DNA of 64,000 nt from Bilabrum cf. latius. Lineage: Eukaryota > Bigyra: Bicosoecida > Bigyra > Bicosoecida. Each line of letters opens with the position of its first letter. Position 1 is the first letter of the stretch. Location of the stretch: contig OZ237736.1 in NCBI GenBank assembly GCA_965178125.1, positions 434,001 to 498,000 on the forward strand, read 5' to 3'. Below are positions 13,101 through 25,400 of the stretch, piece after piece. A model generated the notes under the pieces. That model ran no database searches. It was not told the origin of the DNA and worked only from the letters and a program-made list of their open reading frames with translations. The position numbers and the translations under genes were made by a program.

Positions 13101-13991
13101 ACCATCTTAGAGCAGGGCGTGATGGAGCCCGCCTAGACATACTCTTCAGCGTCTGCTGGAGTTGGTGGCAGCGCCGCCCGGTCGAGCACGTCTGCGGGAG
13201 GAAGCGAAGACAACTCGTCCTCTGGTCGAGACGGTGCTGCGAGCGCCAGCGCAAGTGGCAGCGGGCTCCGCAGCGGGCGCACGCTCAAGCTGGGCTCAGA
13301 CGCGTGGACTCCGAGGGCGAGCACTTCCAGTTCGTCGGGTGCCGGTGCAGGCACCGGTGCCGTGTCTGTGGTGCTGGCCAAGCAGGTCGATCCAACTGCT
13401 GGCGGGATGCGAGGTGCCGGCGCACTGCAGCTGGATCAAGATTTCGCCAGCGTGCCCGGAGGTGGATTTGCCGCGGTTTCTGACGTGGTGCCAGTCACTT
13501 CTCGGTTCTTGGGCGCCGTGCAGCGGCTGTCGAAGGAGCTTACAGCGAGCCGCGGAGACCGTGGCCCCAAGGCGGCAAGGAAGAAGGGCAGTGCCACTGG
13601 CAGGAAACGCAGCGCCACAAGCGCTTCGATGGCTTCTGGCTCGGGACGGCGTCGTGGCGTGGTTGCTGTCGGGCCGCTACAAGCGGCCGTAGTTCCCCAG
13701 CAGCAACCACCGCAGAAAATGGCGGCGGCGTCTTCCTCGTCATCCGCGTCGTCAGGAGCGGCTTACACGACCGCGACGCACAGTGAGGGGCTGGAACTGA
13801 AGACAGGCGAGGACACTAAGAGCCAGGGATCGGCTGGCACGCAGGAGGCGCAGCGTCAGGTGCCCATGGAAGGGGAAGGTCCGCCGAAGACCAAGGCTGG
13901 GCGAGGTCGGGCCAAGCGGGCCACGCAGGGCGCCAGGCAGTCCGGGAGGGGCAGGGCCTAGGCCCACGGGCCGTCCGGAATGCGCCAGTGA
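7185..13991 (+). CDS. Giant bZIP protein with START-like segments (bZIP gene 3)
   Basis: Exons 7185-7238, 7402-7678 and 7885-13991 join without frame loss to 2,145 residues with TAG as Gln. Exon 1 plus exon 2 rebuild a bZIP basic region (ERRRAQVR joined to TASRRFRERRRQEL) that aligns with its two upstream paralogues. Most of exon 3 is Ser/Gly/Gln low complexity. Four conserved-looking islands fall in START-domain order: about 935-965 (LLPLPGWTKR and CRELHSEWADL), about 1350-1385 (RVYRLQLTVDAPPEQV), about 1610-1655, and about 1800-1855 (LWAGWIIVP...). I infer a START-like lipid-binding fold split by low-complexity insertions; this is tentative. About 18 in-frame TAGs, no TAA/TGA. The stop TGA at 13989 lies in CAGTGAGTG, so an undetected further exon is possible. 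Confidence 0.6.
7239..7401 (+). other. Intron 1 of bZIP gene 3
   Basis: GTGAGC donor after phase-0 codon CGT; acceptor CTTGCATCGCAG ending at 7401. Splicing restores the basic region shared with the paralogues, which is the main support. The other bZIP copies lack an intron at this position. Confidence 0.6.
7679..7884 (+). other. Intron 2 of bZIP gene 3
   Basis: GTGAGT donor at 7679 splits a codon after base 1, as in both paralogues. The acceptor ATACTCGCAG ends at 7884. The exon-3 frame is open except for TAG from here to 13989. Confidence 0.6.
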
Positions 13992-14333
13992 GTGTGACGA
14001 GGGCATGCACTTGCAGGGCGTGCTGGTGATTGAGTGCAGAGGGTCAGGGAGGGTGAAGACCTGAGGTGTCACGAGGTGGGTGGAGCGAAGCAAGGTTTGC
14101 AGGTTTGCGCAAGCTATACGGCGGTGCTCTTCTTAATGCAAGGAGCCCCGTGTCTATTTCAAAAAGCTACTTCTAATTTACATTACCGAAAGTTAGAAGT
14201 ACTGTCTACCTTCACGCGGCGCTCAATACTGTTGCAACTTGCTGTTGCTGCTCAGGTAAGGCGTACTTTCAGGAATCTGGTTTCATTCCTCAGCACGATT
14301 GGAAGCGCACCAACAGTTTCAAGTTTCTATCGA
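13992..14333. other. Intergenic region, bZIP gene 3 to CACTIN
   Basis: About 340 bp. The CACTIN frame stays open upstream of its chosen ATG, to about 14034, but without protein-like composition, so I treat it as promoter/5' UTR. No other feature seen. Confidence 0.45.
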
Positions 14334-17024
14334 ATGAGCTCAGCTGCTCACTAGGAATCCGATGATGTGAAGCATGTGGCTGGAAGGAGCTCATCGCAGT
14401 CGAGTAGCCATCGTGCTGGCCGGAAGCGATCTCGCTCCGATCGCGACGGGCGGCATTCGGACAAAAGCCGACATCGCGGATCTCATAGGGACCATGACTA
14501 CAGACCATACAGTGGCTCTGACGATGAATCAGACAGACGCGATGGCTCAAGGTCCAAGCGACGCAAGAGAGAGCGTTCGTCGAGGCACGGCAAGAGGTCG
14601 TCGTCTCGAAGAGACCGAGAGCCAAGCCGTGAGGATAGAGACCGCAGCAGGAGAAAAGACAGGCATCGAGAAAATGATAGGTCAGATCGTGGGTCCAACC
14701 GACGCCGACATGGAGAATCACGCCGGATACCCGAATCAAGCAGGAGGCGCGACAAGGAATCCAGCTAGAGCCGCCGTGATCGTGAGCCATCGCGCCGCAC
14801 TCGCGATTCAAAGGAAGTTGAGAGTGATGCGCGTCGGTTGCCTAGCACAATGGCGGCGCCCACTGGATCAGGACCGAGCGCCTGGTCTCAGCACGTGGAC
14901 AAGCTCGGCTACACCAACGATGACAATCCGTTCGGAGACCCCCAGCTGCACAAGCAGTTCGTTTGGAAAAAGAAAATCAAGGCGTAGATTCGAGATGGGC
15001 GGCGAGAGCGCCCACCGACCCTCGCCGAGGAGCGACAGCGCCGCGACGCCCTGCTGCAGGAAGTAGACGCAGTGAAGCAGCGGCGGGAGGCGTTTGAGCA
15101 AGAAATGATGCAGCGCGAGAAGGAAAGACGAGAGGAGGAAAAGCAAAAAGAGATGGAGCAGCACGGCGAGTGGACTCGCATGGAGGAGCGCTTCTTCGCC
15201 GAGCAGCTACGCCGGAGGAGCGCCATCCGCATCCGAGAAGGAAGGGAGCAAGCCATCGATCTGCTCGCCAAAAACGTCCTGGTCGTCGAGTCCGGGGTGC
15301 ATGATGACCCGGACCAAGCCGCGGGAGGCGCCTCTCGTGCCACTCATCACATCGACCCCCTCGACCCGGCCCTGGACGTCTCCGTCAAGCAGCCCTGGCG
15401 CGTCCTTGAAGACCTCCTCCTTGACGAGCTCAAGGAAACGGGCGTGCGCCTGAGAGAAATGCAGAAAGCCGAGGATCTAGCCGCGCAGCACGACGCCCAG
15501 GCCAGCGCTGAGGCAGCCGACAAGACCGCAGCCGCCGCTTCGGCCTCGGGAACTGGAGCAGGTGCTCACCGAAGCAGCCGCGCCAGCTCTTCTTCGCCTA
15601 GCTAGGCTCATACTGCACGGCTGGCAGAGACAGCGGCCGAGTTCCTCGGAAATGGCGGCTCGTACGGCGAACCTCTCCCTCCGCATAAGCTGTGGGGCCT
15701 GCGTGCGGAGCACGACGAGATCGGTGGACCGACAGGAGAGCACGTGCCGTCCTTGCGAGCGGCTTTCCAGGCGTACTGGTCGGCTCTCAGCGTGGTGGTT
15801 GCGGATCACATCAACCGAGAAGCGATTCGAGAGCAAAAAGGGACCATTGTAGGGGCGGGCGGCGTGTCGTCATTGCTGGCAGACGAGGTTGACGAGCTGC
15901 TCAGTGGACGATCCCCGGGCGAACTTCGAGCAGCTGCTCCGGCGGTGCAATCACGGGCAGAGGCCGCCAGAGCCATGGCTGCCTCTCGCAAGATTCACGG
16001 CGGAAACGCGGGGATCGAGAGCGCGGGTCTTTGGCCTGCCCTTGCCCGAGCGATGGAGTACTACGAGTGCCAGGGCGTGCTTCGGCAGCTGCACAGGGCC
16101 ATGCTGCGATGCAGGATCAAGCAGCTGAGGCGCGTGGAAGAGCGCATAGCTGCCCAGGATCCGTAGCTGGCAAAGGCCGCAGAGAAGCTGCGAGAAGACA
16201 GAAAGGCCGCACTTGACGCGGTCAGGCACCGAGCCGTCGCGAGCGGGGCGGCGTCTGCAGCAGATCCATCGTTCGACGCTGCCGCAAAGTTGGCAAGAAC
16301 CGTCACAGATGCTGATTTGGATGCTGATTTCTTCTTAGTGCATGCGGATCGAGCGGGCGCGGATACCGCGTCAGAGTTCCGGCAACAGGCAGAAGAGACT
16401 GAGCGTGTCTTGAAGCTGCGGTCCGATTCAGCCACTAGATTTGCCTCTAGAAGGAAGGAAGCCGCTGCAGCTTCCGGCGCGGGCTCCGATGGAGAGCACA
16501 CTGTTGCTGTGGAAGAAGCCATTCGCAGCGGACTGGGAGAGGAGGAGGCAGACAAAGGGGACTAGGACGAGGTGCAGGTCGGAGGCAGCAAGGGAGCAGC
16601 GGCTGCCGGCGGCATGCTCGCACAGATCGGCACCGGAGAAGTATACGGGATGGACGATCGCTATCGCCCGCGCAAGCCGCGGTACATCCATCGGGTCCGC
16701 ACGGGATACGACTGGAACTCGCACAACAAGGCCTACTTCAGCATCGACAACCCGCCCCCCAAGATGGTCCAGGGATACAAGTTCCAGGTGCTGTACCCGG
16801 ACCTGATCGACAAGAGTCAGGCACCCACCTATAGGATCGAAGCTGCCGATCACAGAGATTTTTGCATCCTGCGGTTCTCGGCTGGGCCGCCGTACCAGGA
16901 CGTTGCGTTCAAGATTGTCAACCGCGAGTGGGATACGGTGCCGAGGCACGGGTTCCTGTGCCGGTTTGATCGCGGGGTTTTCAAGTTGTTCTTCAACTTC
17001 AAGAGGTACCGGTGGAGGAAGTGA
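14334..17024 (+). CDS. CACTIN: CACTIN, splicing-associated protein
   Basis: Single exon of 896 residues with TAG as Gln, ending in TGA. Order: SR/RD-rich N terminus (about 15-180), a GYTNDDNPFGD block (about 197), a charged coiled coil with SAIRIREGREQAIDLLAKN (about 297), a middle domain, then the conserved C-terminal CACTIN domain (about 773-896) with YRPRKPRYIHRV, DNPPPKMVQGYKF, YPDLIDK and HGFLCRFDRGVFKLFFNFKR. CACTIN is a nuclear protein found with the spliceosome C complex. The six in-frame TAGs (for example in KIKA-TAG-IRDG and QDP-TAG-LAKA) sit between conserved blocks of one undoubted orthologue. This makes the gene strong evidence for the altered code. The upstream extension to about 14034 is open but unlike CACTIN, so ATG 14334 was chosen. 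Confidence 0.93.
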
Positions 17025-17193
17025 GGCTGTCGAGCTCCTCCGAGGGTGGTCGCTTCGGGTGCGATTGGGAATCCAATTTGGGATTCTTGTCTTCTTCTTG
17101 AACTATATTTGCACCCTTACGGCAGTACTTCCATATGATCACATGCATACTTTTCAAATTATACCCGGGAACGTGCGGGTATCGGATTTTGGA

Positions 17194-20100
17194 TCACCCG
17201 GTTCGCCTGGCCGCGCCCTGCAGCAGCTTCGCTCGGCCTTTCCTCACGCTGGGAGACAGCGCCGCACCTGCGCCTCCCAGCGAGCCCGCCAGCGACGGTG
17301 ATTTCATGCTGGTGTCCGGCGCTGCGTCCTTAGCCGACTGGTTCAGAGAGGCGCGCATGAATGAAATCTCATTCGCGCCACCTTTCCCTGCTGTGCTCTT
17401 CCCCAGCTGCGGTCGCACGGGTGAGAGCCGCTCACTTTTGGATAGAGCCGGCGACAGCGCCGTGAATCGTGACCCCCCAGTCGCCCCCATCGCAGCCGAC
17501 TTCCCAGAGGCGCCAAAGTCTGGCTGCGGAAAGAAAGGCGACTTGGACGGCGCGAAGCCTCCAAGGCCACCCTGCCCCGCCGCGCCCTTCTTCCCAGTGC
17601 TTGCCACGGTCCGCCTCGTCGCCTTGGAGCTAGCGATCGGCTATCGGCCTAGTTGTTTCTCCCGCAGCGCAGTCGCTGATGTTGTCCATGGCGCCCGCAT
17701 GGCAGGCGACGAGGACGCGTGGTGCAGCTACCGTCGTGCATCTGGCGTACCCGGGAGAAGCGTCTCTGGCGCACTGCCGGCAGTTGCACCAGGCGATGGG
17801 CTGCTCCTCCTGCTGAGCATCTCAGCCATCGACACAGGACCAGGCCTAGCATTGGAAGCAGAGCCAGACATGCCTGAATTATCCACGGAGGATCCGTCCA
17901 ACAGACTCCTGTTTCTTGCCATGCCCTCAGAATTCACCGCGGATCGAACACGTCGCAGCACAGGGGTGGCTGACTGCCCTCGTGACCCGGCAGCGGCAGC
18001 GCCGGCGGCGCTATTCACTCGCCCGCTGCCAGGATCCCCATCGCCTCGAGCAGAGCCGTGGGACGACGACGTGCGACTGCGTCTGGCAGAGCCAAGACCG
18101 CCTTGGCCCGCTCCGACACCTCCAAGCGCCAGCGCTGGCACCCCGTTGCCGGCTTCCGACCCGCTGCCCAGCGGACCTGTTCCCAGGTTTCTTGAAGACC
18201 CGCCCGTGCCCGAACGCATCTGTCTCCGCCGCTCCATAGCTTTGCCGGCTTCTGATCCTGCCCTATCTGTCGGTGATTGCAGCTGCGTGCCTTGGAGAGC
18301 TCGCTCTGCAGCCCTCTGCCGCCGGGTCGCCCGGTTTCCCTTGGCAAAGCTGGTCTCGTTCTCGCTGTCATTCGCATTCCTAGCATCGCTTGAAGCAGGA
18401 ACACCTTCCGAAGGGCCACCTCCCTGCTACCCGTCTCCATCGACTCCGTCTGCTGAACGATCACCATCAGGACTAGCGGCAGCAGCAGCGGTGACTCTCT
18501 TCGCAGGTCGCTTCAGCAGGCTGCGTGACGTCACTGAGGCATCAACATCCAGACCGAGCATCTAATCTATCGTCTGGGCAGTTCCGCTGCGACCGTACTT
18601 GACAATAATGCCGTTGTACGTGTCTGCTCGCGCTCGCCCCTTTGGCCTGGTGACGCCCTTCCTGCCCTTTAGCATGCGCAGCATCTGCGCAGGCAAAATC
18701 CCACGGCCGAGGCCGTCCTTGCCCACGACGATGTGGCGCCTGCCCTTTCGGTCCTTCTGCACACACTTGGGCCCGAGTGCCTGCCTCAGGCGGTCCAGGA
18801 TGCTCCTCATCTCTCCGTCGGTCATGCCCAAGTCGGCATCGTAGTGGATCCGCTTCTTCTCGTTCTTCTTGCCCTCACCGTCGTTCTACTGCCCCCCGCT
18901 AGCACCGCCGGCATTCTTGGACTGCGACTCGGTCTTTTTCTTTTTCTTGTCCCGCTTGGTTCCGTCGGGATTGAACCTGGAGTCCAAGATCTGCTCCATG
19001 ATCTCGCCCTGGGAGAACTCCGAGTGCTCTTTGATCTCGAACAGCGAGCTCCTCTTTCCCCTGGCCGCCCCGATGCCTGGACCAGTTCCGCCGGATCGCT
19101 CGTTGGACGACACGCCCCGCCGGCCCGGCTTGATCAGTGCAGTCATGGAGTTGGCCGTGGCATCGAGCCCGCTGCCACCGCTGTCGGCGCTGACAAAACG
19201 CACCCGAGCCACGCCGTCGCTGTGTTCCCTGCCGCTGGCAGATCCGGCCTTGCCCTGCGTCCCGTCATCAGCGGTTGGGAGCGTGTCCGGCTGCCCGTCT
19301 GCGCTTCCGGTGGCGCTGGCGCTTCCGATGGCGAGAAGGGTCTTGTCTGCCTCGTGCGTGCGCCTGCTAGTGCAATCGCTGGCCTCTCGAGATGGAAGGG
19401 CAGGACGCGGCACCGCGGACTGGTCGCTGCTCCCGCCCGCGCCCTTGCTATCACCGGCACCCTGCACGCTTGCAGACGACTCTTCTTCGGCTGCCTTACT
19501 ATTCCTGGCCATGATTTCAGCCTGCTTGCCGAGTATGGTCCCGGTGCGGATGCGCTCTGCCTCCTCGTCAGCGTCTCTTTCGATCCTCGACCACACCTTG
19601 GCGTCCATTGCCACGGCTTCTTCCTCGTCTTCCCGGATGGGGTCGCGCGTACCGATCGTGCCGAGCGCGCGCTCGACCCGATTGGTCCGCGCGACGACGC
19701 TCTTCCAAAACTCCTCGCCAAAGACTAGCTACCGGATCTTTCGCTGGATCGCGATGACCGGCCACAGCAGCTGCTAGCTGCTCGACACCATCCGTCTCCA
19801 GTCCTAGAAGCTGATCGTGAATCGGAGGTATGCCCTCTCCCCGTCCGTCATAAAGTCATTGTTGTCGCGAGCCTGCCTCTCTTTACGAATCGACTGGAAC
19901 GCCAGCTGCAGCGGCCGGTCGGCCTCGGTCTTGTCGGTCAGTGCCTTGCGAAGCCGAGGCGCCGCGCGCATGAGCCACCGCCAGTCCACGTACCGTGACC
20001 CGTAAGCAGCCCCCCCACCAGTGTTAGCCCCGGCCTCTCTGGCCTTGGCAACAGCCCCGGCCACCCCACTGGCAGGAGCCCCCCTCCCTCCACACCGCGA

Positions 20101-21060
20101 TGATGATGTGCCGCCACCCAAAGCCGAGAGGCCTCCGGATGCACCGCCCGCGCCTTCTCTCGCGCTGTCCAGACCATCTGGAAACTCGTCCAGGTCGTCG
20201 TAGAGAACACCCCTGACTGCAGTGTTGGCGGAGGGGCGGCGCTGCCTGGCCGCTTTCGCCGCCATGGTCGCCTCGGCTTCGAAATCGGGCATCTTTGGGG
20301 CGATATCTCGCTTGGATTCGCCCTTCTCCTTGAGTTCTCGCCTAGACTGCTGCCTCTTCTACTCTGAACGGGTTGTCACGGGCCCTGCGGCCATTGCGTC
20401 GAAGAGCAGACGCTCGAGGTCGCCCCCCTCCGCAGTGCATAGCCTCTCGATAAACCGGCAGAACTCGCTCGGACGAAGGTGAGGGATTCGGTCTCGCGGC
20501 TAGCCAAAAAGGATACAGTATATGAACAGAACCGACGCTGAATAGGACAGGCAAGACTACCCCAGCCAATGCTGCAGGTGATCTTTCGTGACCAGCCGTG
20601 AATCGAATGCTCGGCTGCCAACCCCTGCCTCGGCATCTGACAGCTTGCCATTCTTACGGATGTGCCCCCACAGGTTAGTTAAATACAGAATCTGTCGCCT
20701 GGTCAGGCACGTACCTCCAGGCGACGAGAAGTATGCAAGCGCGGCATCGGACACAAACGCTTCGCCACAGCAGTCCTCACACACCCCTGACGGGCAGCAG
20801 CCCCCGCATCCCCCTTTGCTTGGGACATTGCGTACAAACATGTCGTCATCATCGTCGACATCAGTTGCTGTCCCGTGCGCAATCCCACGGACGGCCCGCG
20901 GATTCGGCAACGAACGCTGAGTCTTCGATGAGCTTGCGCCTGCTGCCATTGCCCCGGAGTCTCGCAGCCTAGCGGTGCCGTCATTTTCATCTGTACGTTC
21001 ATTTTGGGCCGATGAGCTTGCTGAGTCTTTCGCTGCGAGTGTTGATGCTGCAGTGCCCAT
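17194..21060 (-). CDS. Large unknown protein with myristoylation-type N terminus
   Basis: One continuous minus-strand frame of 1,288 residues with TAG as Gln, stop TGA at 17194-17196. The start was chosen at ATG 21060 because it gives MGTAAST, a classical N-myristoylation context; the frame is open further upstream. Residues about 60-100 include a Cys-rich patch (GGCGGCCPSGVCEDCC). Residues about 110-200 are a well-ordered globular stretch, perhaps EF-hand-like. A second ordered part is about 290-420 (YVDWRWLMRAAPRLRKAL). A short basic domain lies near 745-830 (ILDRLRQALGPKCV). The remainder is Ser/Gly-rich. I do not recognise the family. It is convergent with CACTIN, 169 bp apart. Confidence 0.6.
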
Positions 21061-21351
21061 CGCGGATGCAGTGTGCCGTTCAGGTGTGGTGCAGGTTACA
21101 CGACAGGTCGCAGTCGTCGATCTGCACCACAGGTGCAAGGTGCAGACTAGAATTAATAAAACGAAGATGGATACACGCTAAGTTTGAAAGCAAGTGCTCG
21201 ATGATCTATGCCGTCGCTGGCTGACTCTGGTCGCAAACCGCCACACTGCTATACGCGGCAGTGCAGTGCATCAAATTCGACCGTCGCCCACGCCTACGCA
21301 AGTACCAACTAGCTTGCTGCGTTGACGCGTACTAATCGGCCCAAGAACACT

Positions 21352-22151
21352 TTAAACTTCCTGACTCGTCCCAACATCGACCCGAGCATGGGGTACCCCC
21401 TGCGGATTCGCTTCCCCTTTTTCAAGCTCATTGTGCGCAGGGCTGTCACCGCAGCAGCAAACGCAACAGCACTGCAAACAGCTCGCAGGGCAGCACCCCA
21501 GGCAGCAGCGGCAGCAGCGGCAGCCGTATGCCCAGCACATCCAGCTCCCAATTGCTGCTCCCAGCGCAGACACGATCCCCAGCCCGATCATTGCACCGTG
21601 GTACCATTGTATCTAGCACGTTTCCCCGCTCCTGTCTCCTCTCCTTTGCCCCAGGATGTCGAAATGCGCGGGGTATACGCCACGTGCCATCAGCGTCTGT
21701 GCCCGAAAACCATCCGTGATTGGTTCAGGGGTGAAGCCATGCTCTTTCGAATCGATCACAACGATGCGGTGTGTATCCGGGGTGCTTGCGTTGATGCGGA
21801 CGTACGCCGCGTGCTTCCCCCTTGCGGAGTTCGCGACAGGGTCGTCTTCGGAGATGACGTGGAACGCGTCCCGCCCATCCGAGGCCGCCAAAGTGAAAAG
21901 ACACTCCCATGGGCATATTGACAGGTACCAGTCGTCGCTCGTCTGCCCGCTGAGCCACGGCCATGGCTACTAGTAGTCTTGGTTGAAGTTCCAGTACCGT
22001 CCCGCTGGTTCTGCTCCCAGTCCTCCCGCGGCTTCTCGTACACGCGAATGGACCACGGCGTGCTTCCAGCCACTGCTACACCCGTAGTGATGCGCGTATC
22101 CAGGGCCTGAAGCAGCTGTGTGCCCCAGCCTCCGCCTGACGTGCCAGTCAT
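21352..22151 (-). pseudogene. Cys-rich membrane protein gene with an apparent frameshift
   Basis: Two adjacent minus-strand frames look coding. The first, from ATG 22151, reads through STPWSIRVYEKPREDWEQNQ. The second continues RYWNFNQDY...PWPWLSGQTSDDWYLSICPWEC to a hydrophobic helix (MIGLGIVSALGAAIGSWMCW) and a Cys-run tail (CRCCRCCLGCC and onward, about 15 Cys), ending at TAA 21352. The frames meet near 22008 and would join if one base were added. TAG codons in the second frame are all consistent with Gln. The Cys run after a membrane helix suggests palmitoylation. This could be a pseudogene, an assembly error or an unusual splice. The family is unknown. Confidence 0.4.
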
Positions 22152-22402
22152 CAATGACTCATCATCACGGGGCAGTTGAGCTCTGTGGTGTTGGCGAAGT
22201 TTAGAGTGAGAATAACGGGCTCGAGGAACAGGCAAATGGCCTTGACTTACTCTTCGGGCTCCATGTGCTGGTATAGAGGGCTGTGTCTATTATCCTCATT
22301 GCCAGTGGGGGGGGAACCGGGCCATCATTCGGCCCCACTTGGTCATCGAGATGATGGATTATTCTTTCTCCTTCTCATTCACCGTTGTCAACTTAATGCA
22401 TA
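22152..22402. other. Divergent intergenic region
   Basis: Short spacer between the minus-strand Cys-rich gene and the plus-strand JmjC gene. It is locally AT-richer and probably contains both promoters. No recognisable element. Confidence 0.4.
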
Positions 22403-25400
22403 ATGCGCGCCAAACCTATGAGATTCATAGTCTGTATTATTTGGGTAGTTTCTATTTGCCGTTCACATGCGTTGGGCTTACTTGGGACAGAGTCTGAAGG
22501 CGGACGAGCGAGCATTCCAGCATCGTCGTCCTGCAAAGGACCTTGTGCCCGGATCGACTACCTTTCACGGATTCTCGAGCAAGGTCCAGCCTTATCAAGA
22601 CAAGCCATAGCCCCGAAAGTGGCGCAAAACTTCTTCAGCCCTGCAGACATGGACTTTGGACTCTATGCTCAGCTCGACAGCCAAAGGATCGGTGGGCCGG
22701 TCGTGCGAATGATAGCAGGGAACTTCATGTCACTCAGAAGCGACCCTAACATTGACTATGGCACTGCATTACGAAATCTTGGAGCTTCCGGTGGATCGCT
22801 CGGAAGCAGTGGCTCTCCAGTTCCTGGACACAGCCCAGGCACCTTCGACAGAATGTCCGCTGCTGATGTGCTTGCTGGGCTTGCCAAAGGTGAGACAGCG
22901 CTGCTATACGAGGCGGAGTTGTGGCATTAGTAGTCCGCGTTGCTCGCGTCGTACTTCTCTCGGCAGCTCAAGGCGAGCACTGAGGTGAATGTGTACGTGT
23001 CCCCACCGGCCGCGAAGGAGGCTCTGCATCTCCACCACGACGGCACCTGCGTCATGATTATCCAGACTTCTGGCAGGAAAGAATGGGAGATTTTTGAACC
23101 GGTGCTTCGTCTGCCATACACGCACGAGGACATGGCATCGTACAACAGCGAGGCGGAGCAAAGGCAAGTGCCCCCGCCGACAGACGAGTACTAGGCAAGG
23201 ATACCCCCGCCAGCTGCAGCCTGCCCGGACGTGAAATTTCATAACGCTACTAATGCTCAGGGCACTGAAGGGCATCTAGTTCAGGGTCTCGGCGTGAAAG
23301 AGATGCGGAACGCCAGGAACGGTCTCGGTCTGCGCACCAAGAAGGCGAGAGGGCGACCCCCCAGCGGGCGGCGAACCGGTCTCGGCCCTCGAGACGGGCC
23401 GATACCTAGCTATCGGCTGGTTCTAGAGCCTGGCGATGTCCTTTACCTGCCTCGAGGCACGCCTCACAGGGCCAGGACGATTGGAACGTCTGTCAGCACT
23501 CACATGACTGTGGCCCTTCGCACCGACGCCACGAGCGTGCATGCCGCTGTGGTCAGCCTCATCGCCATTGCAGCCGACGAGTCCAGACGCAGGGTATTGC
23601 AGGGGTGTGGCGGCACTAGTCACTCTACGAAGACGCTCAACGGATACTTGCACTGGGCCCGGAGTGCTGAAGAACTCCGGCTCGCGCCCCTGTGCCACAA
23701 GGCGCTCGAGGCCGCGGGCGGTTCCAAGCTCGAGGCAGCGAGGGCGCTGGCAGACGCTGCCAGGCGCATCGACTACCAGCTGGATATTGCTGTTGCTGAG
23801 AATAGGGGTGTTCAGGTGGACTTGGAGCAGGGAGGTTCCGGTACCCAGCGCCGCGGCATCTCCACGACTGCTCCAGCGGATGCCCTTCTGGATCGTGCGG
23901 TCAGGTCCGTGTTCCCCCTCGGGCTCGTCGGACCTCTGGGTCTGGTGCCCGACCTAGCTGCACTGTCTACCGCGGGCAGGTGCCGCAACGACACGCTCTC
24001 TGGGATTGACCATAGCGACGACGTCGCTCCGGTTGAATCGTCCCGTTCGGCAAGATACCAAGGCCCGAGAGGATTTCAGCTGCTGGGCATGCTAGACAGG
24101 GGTACTGCCCCCAAGAAAGCTGTTGAGGCCGCCATCGCCCGCCGCCCATCCGGTTCGCTGCCCACACACCTGCTGGGCAAGCTGCGAGCAGGTGCCGTCG
24201 GCGCTGATGCTGCCGCCCCTGCGGTTCACCAAGGAAGCGCCAGGCAGCTTGCGTCAGGTCTGTCGCCAGTGGAGGTAGACAATTTGTTGCACCGCAAGTC
24301 GGCATTGTCTGCTCTGTCTTATTCCTTCAAGACAGTTGAAGCCAGGCTGCAGGTCGTGTTTGAGCGAGTAGCTTCTGATTCCGTCAAAGGACTGCGTGGC
24401 AGGTCTAGCAGGTCGAGTTCTAGAAGCAGCAGCGGAAGTACTATGGATCCGTTTCGGTGCTGGATTCTGCTGTCACTTCTTCCGTCGGATTCAAACGTGA
24501 CGACGGTCCTTGAGCGGGCGTGCTTCACCAAGGAGGAGCTGTCTGCTAGACCGGACGATGCATCGCCCCCGCGCTACAACTCCGAGTCTGGGTTTGACCC
24601 AGATACCGGGCTGCCGGCCCAGGGAACTGTTAAGTCGGCTCGGCGCACATTGAAGCCACTCGTCGGCGTGTGTCACGCGGCTCACGCACTCACATTGCGG
24701 CACCTCCACTCCCAGCGGCCCTCACTGACCAAGCAGCACCTTGCACAGAAGCGGGCGATTCGTGCCGCCGCGGAGTCCATCGAGGTATCATCGTCTTCTA
24801 GTGGGAATTCCAGGAAGCGCAGCGGCGCGGACACGGCCGCTATTCAGGCGATTGGAAGCTTGGCCAGTTCGGTCCCGACCGAACGCTCCAGTCGGCTGGA
24901 CTGGGACGGCAGCGCCCTGCCACTTGCAGACAATGGTGCTGTGAACGGTGAACGAATGCTGAGTCACAACGCAGGGATGGGTGCCAAGGGGGCACTCATC
25001 GACAGGTTTGCCTCGGTGCGAACCCTTGATTTTGAACGTACTGCGCTAGAGCGTGCGCCGAGTGTGGGTGCATTGCTGACTGTGGAGAGGATGCGGCTGC
25101 CGGGCGACGAAGAAGACGATGGCAACTCGCGAGGAGGGTCATCTGCCGAGGTATCACCACGAGGGTCTGCCTCCGTCTCTGCTGACGGCTTGAGCATGAG
25201 CCCAGCAAGGGCAAGGCTTCACGATGTGGATCTGTATCCGTCTAGATTAATGGAGCACTTCACAGCTGTGTCCGGAGGACTTGGCGTCAACGTTGCGATG
25301 AACCGATGGGCACTCGGTGCATTCTGCGGGCCTGCAGTCGCGGCGCAGTCAGATCCACTGTTCCAGAACGCCAAATGGAGGCAAGCCTGGGTAGATGGGG

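Noticed and set aside
14034-14333. Upstream extension of CACTIN
   Set aside because: The frame is open, but the sequence lacks SR-type or CACTIN-like composition and has no conserved block; ATG 14334 leads directly into the SR region.
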